Below, piece after piece: positions 8,736-14,780 of a stretch of DNA of 37,394 bases. The position numbers and the translations under genes are program-made. Source of the stretch: an uncultured Oscillospiraceae bacterium (lineage in GTDB: Bacteria; Bacillota; Clostridia; Oscillospirales; Oscillospiraceae); NCBI GenBank assembly GCA_947169975.1, contig CAMVRT010000018.1:1-37394 (forward strand). The letters run 5' to 3'. How positions within the stretch are numbered: the stretch's first letter is position 1; every line of letters starts with the position of its first letter. The notes under the pieces were generated by a model. The model searched no databases and was not told where the DNA came from. It saw nothing but the letters and a program-made list of their open reading frames with translations.

Positions 8736-8776
8736 ATGAACATGTTCATTGTATGCCGGATCCCGCAATTTGTCAA
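8736..8776 (-). promoter_or_regulatory. Operon promoter with overlapping TetR-type operator
   Basis: Read on the minus strand: -35 TTGACA (8771-8776), a 17-base spacer, -10 TACAAT (8748-8753), a near-perfect sigma-A promoter. The last two bases of the -10 begin a perfect 14-bp palindrome, ATGAACATGTTCAT (8736-8749), typical in size and form of TetR-family operators. Repressor bound there would block polymerase. The first start codon follows at 8685 with an AGGAGG site. Confidence 0.85.
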
Positions 8777-8794
8777 GCTAAAGCGTTCGCCAAA

Positions 8795-8881
8795 TCACGC
8801 TCTGCTTATGCTGTATGGGAAACGCTCCCCGACGTTGAGGATGACCTCGCCCGTCAAGAAGCGTTTTGGCTCATGATTCAG
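8795..8881 (-). pseudogene. Possible remnant of a short-chain dehydrogenase C-terminus
   Basis: A 28-codon open stretch between two stops reads KRFLTGEVILNVGERF, resembling the C-terminal TGEVI-VDGG tail of classical SDR enzymes. No start or upstream body is present; two in-frame stops precede it. It lies immediately upstream of the operon promoter on the same strand, so an ancestral cluster may have had one more dehydrogenase. The match is short and may be chance. Confidence 0.3.
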
Positions 8882-8910
8882 TTATTACCTTGCCCGGTTG
8901 CTCATGATCC

Positions 8911-9636
8911 TCAGCGGCGGCAGAAGCGTTGGATCGCAAGGCCTGCAAATTCCGCCGTACCCTTTCCGCCGGCATTGTCGATGCTTTCGCGGAAAGCCTC
9001 ATCCGCCATGTATATCTGCCCAAGACCGGCCAGGATCTGGGGAGTGCAGCGGTAGTAGTGGGCCGTGATGTAGTCCTGCAGCTTTTTCACCTGCTCCTGC
9101 ACATCTTCCGATTCCGGCGCACGATCCTTCATGGCACCGAACTCGGTGAACAATTCCATCAGACCTGCTCCGTATGTCTGCTCCTCTGTCTTTGATCTGC
9201 CGCCGGCCTTCTGCTCATACTCGTGGTAGGCATCGGTGTGTCCCCACGTCTTTTTAGCTTGTGCAGCATATTCGTCTATCTTTTTCGCGTCAAATGCCTT
9301 GAAGTCCATTTTGATTCCTCCTGCCTCGATGCCCCTTGCCAAAGCAATCATACGTTCCAAGCGTTCTTTCTTTAACTCCAGCAGTCTCGTCTGCTGGGCC
9401 AGCGCCTTCCCGCGGTCAAAGTCCGGACTGTTCAAGATCGCCCGAATATCCCGGAGCGGGAACTCCAACTCCCGGAACAGCATGATCTGCTGCAATCGTT
9501 CCAGCGCCGCATCATCGTAAAGGCGGTAGCCAGCTTCGGTGCAGGTCGTGGGCGGCAACAGGCCGATCCGGTCGTAGTATTGCAGCGCCCGAACCGTAAT
9601 GCCTGTCAACTCGCTGACCTGACGCACGGTCATCAT
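8911..9636 (-). CDS. MerR family regulator with TipAS-like effector domain
   Basis: About 241 residues; ATG at 9636 is preferred because GGGGAGG stands eight bases upstream, while an in-frame GTG at 9645 overlaps that site. Residues 1-70 are the MerR winged helix (VRQVSELTGITVRALQYYDR, then GYRLYDDAALERLQQI). A coiled-coil dimer helix follows, and the C-terminal half (WGHTDAYHEYE, IYMADEAFRESIDNAGGKGT) matches the TipAS antibiotic-recognition domain. Relatives such as TipAL and Mta activate their own and drug-efflux genes when they bind thiopeptide-like or other amphipathic compounds. No target gene besides itself is adjacent. Confidence 0.93.
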   Translation of the reverse strand: MMTVRQVSELTGITVRALQYYDRIGLLPPTTCTEAGYRLYDDAALERLQQIMLFRELEFPLRDIRAILNSPDFDRGKALAQQTRLLELKKERLERMIALARGIEAGGIKMDFKAFDAKKIDEYAAQAKKTWGHTDAYHEYEQKAGGRSKTEEQTYGAGLMELFTEFGAMKDRAPESEDVQEQVKKLQDYITAHYYRCTPQILAGLGQIYMADEAFRESIDNAGGKGTAEFAGLAIQRFCRR

Positions 9637-9661
9637 GTGCAGCACCTCCCCTTTGAACTGT

Positions 9662-9692
9662 ATTATAAACTATAACGTAACGTAAGAGTCAA
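9662..9692 (-). promoter_or_regulatory. MerR-type promoter with 19-bp spacer and operator dyad
   Basis: On the minus strand: -35 TTGACT (9687-9692), 19 bases, -10 TATAAT (9662-9667). The over-long spacer holds an imperfect dyad, ACTCTTACGT-T-ACGTTATAGT (9669-9689, eight of ten positions symmetric). This is the geometry MerR activators correct by DNA distortion, and the site lies directly upstream of the MerR gene, so autoactivation is expected. Confidence 0.85.
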
Positions 9693-9852
9693 GACTTTTT
9701 CGTTCGTGCAGCGAGGTTAGCCCTGTTTTTTGACAATGATTTTGCCGTACTATGCACGCAAAACCGTCCCAGATGACTTTGCGTGCAAGATGGCAATCGA
9801 ACGGTTCTCTTTGACTGTGTCGAAAACCGTATTGCCCAAACGTGGCGGTTGA

Positions 9853-10149
9853 CATGCGGGCGTCAGCCCCGATCTGGATACCAACCGCTCCACCTACCGG
9901 TTCGATGTAACGTGCATGGGCACGATGCCCATCGCGCTGGCAGCGTTCTTTGAAAGTGACAGCTTCGAGGGCGCTATCCGCAACGCCGTCAGCGTGGACG
10001 GCGACAGCGACACCATCGCCGCCATCACCCGCTCCATTGCAGAGGCATACTACGGCGTGCCGGAGGACATCTGGCAGGAGGCCCGCTCCCGTCTTTCCGA
10101 CGAACTGGCGGAGATCGTGGACGAGTTCTGCGCGCATCGGTGGGAATAA
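9853..10149 (+). pseudogene. ADP-ribosylglycohydrolase, C-terminal remnant
   Basis: About 98 codons open after an in-frame stop at 9850. The frame reads TYRFDVTCMGTMPIALAAFF, then SVDGDSDTIAAITRSIAEAYYG and a helical tail, which is the C-terminal portion of ADP-ribosylglycohydrolases (DraG/ARH family), including the Mg-binding GDSDT motif. The N-terminal two thirds, with the other metal ligands, is missing, so the fragment cannot be active. The 160 bases upstream show no matching frame. It marks a deletion or decay event between the MerR gene and the yczE-like gene. Confidence 0.8.
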
Positions 10150-10543
10150 ACGCAGTTTTTTCCGAGGAAAGCAGGACTTTTCCCGTTTGAATCTGCAGAG
10201 AATGACTCTCAGCGCGATCCCGGGCGTCGCTGCAGAGGATGCACCGGGTGTTCTCGCAGCGCTTTATGACCATGCAGATTTCTATCGAGCTGCTGCGTGA
10301 CAGCGAAATGGACGCCCTCCGGAAGCGGTTCCGAAGCTGATTGGGGACGATCTGGCCCTTGGCCCATAATACAGACCGCGGTTTTCCTGCGGTCTTGCTT
10401 GCGGTCTTGCAATAATTTTGGTTTACACACGGTACACAATAATTTTAGTTTACACACGGTAGGGGCTTCCCCTTTTTCCCTCTTTGTGATAAAATAATTT
10501 AGTTAAGCAGATCATACGCATCAAGGAGTTTTACAGCGGAACT
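10150..10543. other. Gene-free, apparently decayed stretch
   Basis: No frame here looks like an intact gene. A plus-strand open piece ending about 10340 (MTMQISIELLRDSEMDAL) resembles a C-terminal tail of an unidentified protein and may be debris. GCGGT-rich imperfect repeats at about 10376-10410 precede a short tandem repeat. Possible -10-like TGATAAAAT lies at 10488-10495 before the next gene, without a clear -35. Confidence 0.4.
10411..10462. repeat. Two-copy tandem repeat, unit about 27 bp
   Basis: Two consecutive copies of AATAATTTTRGTTTACACAC plus GGTACAC, starting at 10411 and 10438; the second copy differs at one internal base and loses the end. They lie about 80-130 bases upstream of the yczE-like gene and could be binding sites or slippage products. 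Confidence 0.7.
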
Positions 10544-11257
10544 ATGACACGCGAATTGCAGGAAAACCGGACGCCCGGCGCGATTGTTTTAAACATGCTG
10601 ATTGCGGCTGTCAGCCTGTTTATAAACGGCTTTGGGCTGTATTTAACCATCCAGGCCAATATTGGCGTCGCCCCATGGGACGTGCTGAATATGGGGCTTT
10701 CCAAAACTCTGGGTATCCTCTACGGAAATGCCTCCATTGCCGTATCGGTCACGATCCTGCTCATCGATATTCTGATGAAAGAGCCCATCGGCATTGCCAT
10801 GTTTATCGACGCCGTCGTCGTCGGAAAGGCGGTGGACTTTTTCAACTGGCTAAATCCCATCCCGCCCTGCAGCTCCCCGTTTATTGCGATTCCCATGATG
10901 ATCGCAGGTCTGTTTGTTCTGGCCTATACCCAATATGCCTATATGATCGCGTCCCTTGGCTGCGGCCCGCGGGACACTCTCCTGGTAGGCCTCGCCAAGC
11001 GCACAAAGCGGATTCCCATCGGCGCGGTCAGCATTGCTATTCTCAGCACTGCCACGTTGATCGGATGGCTGCTGGGCGGCCCTGTGGGAATCGGAACGGT
11101 TATCTGCGCGTTTGGAGCCGGCCCGATCATGCAGCTCGCGTTTCGGACTGTCCGTTTTGACGCAACCGGCATCCATCACCAGCGGTTAAGGGATTCGGTG
11201 AAGGTGTTATTCTCAAGAAAGCCTTTGGAGATTGGGATTGATAACGGGGAATCATAA
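10544..11257 (+). CDS. YczE/YyaS-type integral membrane protein
   Basis: 237 residues with five or six membrane segments. It opens with a segment typical of the YczE/YitT-like family (LFINGFGLYLTIQANIGVAP), where a glycine-rich loop follows the first helix, followed by WDVLNMGLS and, later, GCGPRDTLLVGL, another family landmark. The function of this family is not established; B. subtilis YczE is linked to surfactin production. The ribosome site is weak (AAGGAG about 15 bases before ATG). It is followed after two bases by nnrE and may be co-transcribed with it. Confidence 0.82.
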   Translation: MTRELQENRTPGAIVLNMLIAAVSLFINGFGLYLTIQANIGVAPWDVLNMGLSKTLGILYGNASIAVSVTILLIDILMKEPIGIAMFIDAVVVGKAVDFFNWLNPIPPCSSPFIAIPMMIAGLFVLAYTQYAYMIASLGCGPRDTLLVGLAKRTKRIPIGAVSIAILSTATLIGWLLGGPVGIGTVICAFGAGPIMQLAFRTVRFDATGIHHQRLRDSVKVLFSRKPLEIGIDNGES

Positions 11258-11259
11258 AC

Positions 11260-11991
11260 ATGTTGAATTGCATTTCCGTCAGAAATATGCGTCAGAGCGA
11301 CGCGCTGACCATTGAGAAATACGTGTCCGGCCGCACGCTGATGTACCGGGCCGCTATGGGTGTCTATCTGGCCGCGTCCTGGCACGGCCGGATCACAATT
11401 GCCGTTGGCTCCGGCAACAACGGCGGCGACGGCTACGCGCTGGCGTATATTCTCAAACGCAGCGGTATCGACAGCCGGATCGTCATGCTCAGCGAAAAGC
11501 GGTCGGATGACGGCGCGTATTTTGCTGAGAAAGCGCTGTCTATCGGCGTCAGGACAGTCCTCTTCACACCCGGTTGTTTCCAAGGCAGTGACATCATTGT
11601 AGACTGTCTTCTGGGCACCGGCTTCAAGGGCGCTGTCCGTCAGAGCTACGCAGAGGCCATCCGGGAGATCAATGAGAGCCACGCCTTCGTTGTCAGCGTG
11701 GATATCAACAGCGGCATGGACGGTGACACCGGTCTTTCGGAGATGGCCGTAAAGTCCGATCTCACCGTGACCATCGGCTATCTGAAAAACGGGCTCATCA
11801 CGCCGGAGGCCGCAAAGTGGATGCACCGGTTGGTATGTGCGGACATCGGCATTGTGCTGGAGCAGGAGGAAAACAAAGTGTGCTCCCAGTCGGAGTGGAA
11901 TGACAGCTTTGCCGACAGGGCAAACTATTTTCTCGCCCCCGCTCATGTAGATATGGCTCCGATCCGCACCGCATCATTTGCGTTGGAGTAA
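11260..11991 (+). CDS. nnrE: NAD(P)H-hydrate epimerase
   Basis: 243 residues of the YjeF N-terminal type, which epimerises damaged R-NAD(P)HX to the S form for repair. The diagnostic loop GSGNNGGDGYALA (residues 50-62) is complete, followed by DCLLGTGFKG and SVDINSGMDGDTG, which carry the potassium and catalytic aspartate positions. The ADP-dependent dehydratase domain (NnrD), often fused, is absent. About 25 extra C-terminal residues follow the Rossmann-like core. GGGGAA about ten bases upstream may serve as ribosome site. Tight spacing on both sides suggests a plus-strand operon from 10544 onward. Confidence 0.92.
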   Translation: MLNCISVRNMRQSDALTIEKYVSGRTLMYRAAMGVYLAASWHGRITIAVGSGNNGGDGYALAYILKRSGIDSRIVMLSEKRSDDGAYFAEKALSIGVRTVLFTPGCFQGSDIIVDCLLGTGFKGAVRQSYAEAIREINESHAFVVSVDINSGMDGDTGLSEMAVKSDLTVTIGYLKNGLITPEAAKWMHRLVCADIGIVLEQEENKVCSQSEWNDSFADRANYFLAPAHVDMAPIRTASFALE

Positions 11992-12004
11992 AGAGGACGT
12001 GCCT

Positions 12005-12439
12005 ATGATCTACACAGAGATGACCAACAAGGCCATGGTTTTGGCATATGAGGCCCATCAGGGGCAGTATGACAAAAGCGGTATCCCCTACGTTTTCCAC
12101 CCGTTCCATCTGGCTGAGCAGATGGATACCGAGGAGGCCGTGACCGCCGCACTGCTCCACGATGTGGCGGAGGACACGGATTACACCCTGGAGGATCTGC
12201 GGAGCATGGGGTTCCCCGATGCCGTAACGGACGCTCTGGCCCTGCTGACTCACGATCCCTCCGTGCCATATCTGGAATATGTGGAGCGGTTGAAGAGCAA
12301 CCCTATCGCAAGGTCTGTAAAACTTGCCGACCTTACGCACAACAGTGATCTGTCCCGGCTTCCGGCTATAACCGAAAAGGACCTGGAGCGGGTGGAAAAA
12401 TACCGTAAAGCTATGAATCTATTAAAACAAGGAGAATAA
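12005..12439 (+). CDS. HD-domain phosphohydrolase, SpoT-hydrolase-like
   Basis: 144 residues; ATG 12005 is preferred over a start at 11978 because AAGAGG lies just upstream and the family N-terminus begins here. The HD metal site is intact: His32 in FHPFHLA, His52-Asp53 in LLHDVAEDT, and the distal Asp in KLADLTHNSDL. This is the single-domain relative of the (p)ppGpp hydrolase half of RelA/SpoT and of small MESH1-like enzymes. No synthetase domain is present. It may hydrolyse (p)ppGpp or related nucleotides. Stops three bases before the next gene, so the two are coupled. Confidence 0.87.
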   Translation: MIYTEMTNKAMVLAYEAHQGQYDKSGIPYVFHPFHLAEQMDTEEAVTAALLHDVAEDTDYTLEDLRSMGFPDAVTDALALLTHDPSVPYLEYVERLKSNPIARSVKLADLTHNSDLSRLPAITEKDLERVEKYRKAMNLLKQGE

Positions 12440-12442
12440 ACT

Positions 12443-13300
12443 ATGAGAATCGCAGTCACGTATGAGAACGGTGAGGTGTTCCAGCACTTCGGCCACACGG
12501 AGGAGTTCAAGATCTATGAGGTGGAGGGCGGTCAGGTGATCTCCTCCGAGATCATCAGCTCCAACGGAAGCGGTCACGGCGCTCTGGCCTCCCTGCTGGG
12601 CGACCGCAAGATCGACGTGCTGATCTGCGGCGGCATCGGCGGCGGTGCCCAGGCCGCTCTGGCGGATCGGGGCATTGAGCTCTGCTCCGGCGCCACCGGA
12701 AACGCGGACCAGGCGGTTTCCGCCTATCTGCGGGGCGAGCTGGTCAGCTCCGGTGTGAATTGTGACCATCACCACGACGAGGACCACTCCTGCGGCGATC
12801 ACGACTGCGGCGAGGGCGACTGCCACAGCGGCGGCTGCCAGGGTTGCCATCCCCAGCCCGCCATGACCGGCAAAAACGTGGGCAAGAAGTGCCGTGTCCA
12901 CTATTGCGGCACCTTCAATGACGGCAAGCAGTTCGACTCCTCCTACGACCGGGGCGAAACCCTTGACTTTATCTGCGGTGCGGGTATGATGATCCCCGGC
13001 TTCGACGCCGCGGTGGCCAAGATGGATGTCGGTGAGACCGTGCAGATCCATCTGATGCCCTCCGAAGCCTACGGTGAGAAGGACCCCAACGCCATCTTTA
13101 CGGTGGATATGGCAGTTGTCTCCGGTTCGGAGAAGCTCACCGTGGGACAGCAGGTCTATCTGCAGGGCAGCAACGGCCAGCCTTTCCCGGTCAAGGTTAC
13201 CGCCAAGGATGACAAGACCATCACCTTTGACGCCAACCATGAAATGGCCGGCAAGGAGCTGAACTTTACCATCGAGCTGGTTGAGGTCACAGAGGCGTAA
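12443..13300 (+). CDS. NifX-like domain fused through a Cys/His-rich linker to an FKBP prolyl isomerase
   Basis: 285 residues in three parts. Residues 1-100 (MRIAVTYENGEVFQHFGHTE, then DVLICGGIGGGAQ) match the dinitrogenase iron-molybdenum cofactor/NifX-NifB-like fold. Residues 105-138 form a linker with six cysteines and seven histidines, an obvious metal-binding segment. Residues 146-283 are an FKBP domain of SlyD type (RVHYCGTFNDGKQFDSS, MIPGFDAAVAKM, EAYGEKDP) with the inserted chaperone flap. SlyD normally carries its His/Cys metal-binding tail at the C-terminus; here it precedes the domain. A role in metal-cofactor delivery with folding assistance is suggested. The gene begins three bases after the HD gene. 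Confidence 0.9.
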   Translation: MRIAVTYENGEVFQHFGHTEEFKIYEVEGGQVISSEIISSNGSGHGALASLLGDRKIDVLICGGIGGGAQAALADRGIELCSGATGNADQAVSAYLRGELVSSGVNCDHHHDEDHSCGDHDCGEGDCHSGGCQGCHPQPAMTGKNVGKKCRVHYCGTFNDGKQFDSSYDRGETLDFICGAGMMIPGFDAAVAKMDVGETVQIHLMPSEAYGEKDPNAIFTVDMAVVSGSEKLTVGQQVYLQGSNGQPFPVKVTAKDDKTITFDANHEMAGKELNFTIELVEVTEA

Positions 13301-13351
13301 AAGCCTCTGTGAGATGTGCGCGGAAGCAAGTCTGAACAGGAGGCGACAGAC

Positions 13352-13762
13352 ATGGAACGCCCGATCATGAGGGATCCCATCTTTCTCTCGCAGAAATCCG
13401 CCCCTGCCGCGGCAGAGGATCTGCCTGTGGCCCGGGATCTGCTGGACACGCTGATTGCCCACAGGGACGGCTGCGTCGGCATGGCCGCCAACATGATCGG
13501 CGTTGCCAGACGCATCATCGTCTTTGACAATGACGGTACATATACGGTGATGCTCAACCCGGAGATTGTGAAGGCCGGCGGCCCGTATGAAGCCGAAGAG
13601 GGCTGTCTGTCACTGGCAGGCGTGCGAAAGGCGAAGCGGTACCGCTCCATCAAGGTGCGGTATCAGAACGAGGCCATGCAGGTGCGGCTGAAGACCTTTA
13701 CCGGCTTTCCCGCCCAGATCATCCAGCATGAGATCGACCACTGCAACGGCATTCTGATTTGA
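13352..13762 (+). CDS. def: Peptide deformylase
   Basis: 136 residues, short for the family. ATG 13352 is chosen because CAGGAGG lies eight bases upstream; an earlier start at 13316 has none. All three PDF motifs are present: CVGMAANMIG (residues 41-50), EGCLS (83-87) with the cysteine metal ligand, and QHEIDH (125-130) with the two histidines and the glutamate. In motif I the usual glutamine (GLAAxQ) is replaced by methionine; that residue normally helps position the substrate carbonyl, so activity may be altered or substrate-specific. Such a short second deformylase is common in Clostridia. Confidence 0.9.
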   Translation: MERPIMRDPIFLSQKSAPAAAEDLPVARDLLDTLIAHRDGCVGMAANMIGVARRIIVFDNDGTYTVMLNPEIVKAGGPYEAEEGCLSLAGVRKAKRYRSIKVRYQNEAMQVRLKTFTGFPAQIIQHEIDHCNGILI

Positions 13763-13957
13763 TACTACCGATCCGAACAACGCCCGGCTGTCAGAAGAAC
13801 GGTTCCCGTTGTCACCGAGAAGAAAAGCAATGCTTTCCGGGACAACATTTTTCCCTGTTATCCAGCCAGCTCTTCGCCTTTGCCGGAGGCGGGGAACAGG
13901 CAACGGAAGCTGCCGTATGGATGTCCAAACGATATTGAAACTGTGGGAGGAACGGAT

Positions 13958-14308
13958 ATGCTGTATATTGGTATTGCTGTCATCGTTGTTGTTATGGTGG
14001 TCGGAATGCTGATCACCAAAAAGCGGAACAGTGAGATCAAGATGAACGGAATTGAGACCGATGCCGTGGTAACCCGCGTTGAAGAGAATGTGTCCACTGA
14101 TGCAGACGGGTCCATATCAGGTATCAACCATACCTACTTTGTCACGTACAGAGCCCTGAACGGAGAGACTGTGGAGGCTGAACTGGCCAGCGGGAAGAGC
14201 CTGGATATCCATATCGGAAAAGCCGATTGGGACCGGGATCTTCACGAAGGGAGCAGTGTACGTATCAAATATCTGCCCGAAAGGCCCCATTATGTCATTC
14301 GGATATAG
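13958..14308 (+). CDS. Small membrane-anchored protein, DUF3592-like
   Basis: 116 residues from ATG 13958, which has GGGAGG seven bases upstream; the longer frame from 13880 lacks a site. One N-terminal membrane helix (LYIGIAVIVVVMVVGML) is followed by a soluble beta-rich region (DAVVTRVEENVST, HTYFVTYRALNGETVEAEL, GSSVRIKYLPERPHYV). That pattern resembles DUF3592 proteins, in which a short beta barrel follows a membrane helix. Function is unknown. The 195-base gap before it holds no gene I can recognise. Confidence 0.75.
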   Translation: MLYIGIAVIVVVMVVGMLITKKRNSEIKMNGIETDAVVTRVEENVSTDADGSISGINHTYFVTYRALNGETVEAELASGKSLDIHIGKADWDRDLHEGSSVRIKYLPERPHYVIRI

Positions 14309-14780
14309 AGGCGTCAAAAACACGAAGCGGGTATTTGACCGTTCCTGCGGTGCAGCTGAATCATTACCTCCGCGTTTTTCTACCGGAAGAAAAACCGGCT
14401 CAGCCTTTTGATACCGGCTCCCATCCTCTTCCCTTGCAAAAGAAATGAGACGTCCGCAAAAGAGAACCGCCACAGCCGTTATGCTGTGAATCGGCGATCT
14501 TTTGAGAACGCAGACAAGCAAAGAACACCGCCGGGGAACCGTTCCCCTGCGGTGTTCTTTGCTTGTCCGGGTGTATGGGGCGGCGGATCAGGCTGTCCGT
14601 TCAACAGTGCCTTCCGCGGCATCACCTGCAATCCTGTCCGCTGCGTTTCTGTTGCTGACTGCGGAAGAAAAACCGATCGCCATAGACGCGTGTTACGGCG
14701 CAATCAGGGGACGTCTTCTGCATCAAAGCCCTCATTATTTATAGTAAGCGCCACGTCTTTCCCCTTATCGAGATTTTCCA
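14309..14780. other. Intergenic region without a recognised gene
   Basis: 472 bases between convergent genes. Apart from the long hairpin at 14513-14567 I see no supported gene. A plus-strand open frame to about 14744 (FLLLTAEEKPIAIDACYGAI) has no recognisable family or ribosome site and crosses the hairpin, so it is not called. Confidence 0.5.
14513..14567. terminator. Long hairpin, probable bidirectional terminator
   Basis: 27-base arms (14513-14539 and 14541-14567) pair with one mismatch. The GC core CACCGCCGGGGAAC and its partner are flanked by AAGCAAAGAA on the left and TTCTTTGCTT on the right, which gives a U-rich tail on either strand. Fits termination between the convergent gene ends at 14308 and 14781. 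Confidence 0.7.

Noticed and set aside
9670-10137. 155-codon minus-strand frame
   Set aside because: It is antisense to the ADP-ribosylglycohydrolase remnant and overlaps the MerR promoter.
10411-10462. Plasmid iteron or origin
   Set aside because: Only two copies, no Rep gene or DnaA boxes nearby, and chromosomal-type genes on both sides.
14502-14744. 80-codon plus-strand frame
   Set aside because: It crosses a 27-bp hairpin, has no ribosome site and no recognisable motif.
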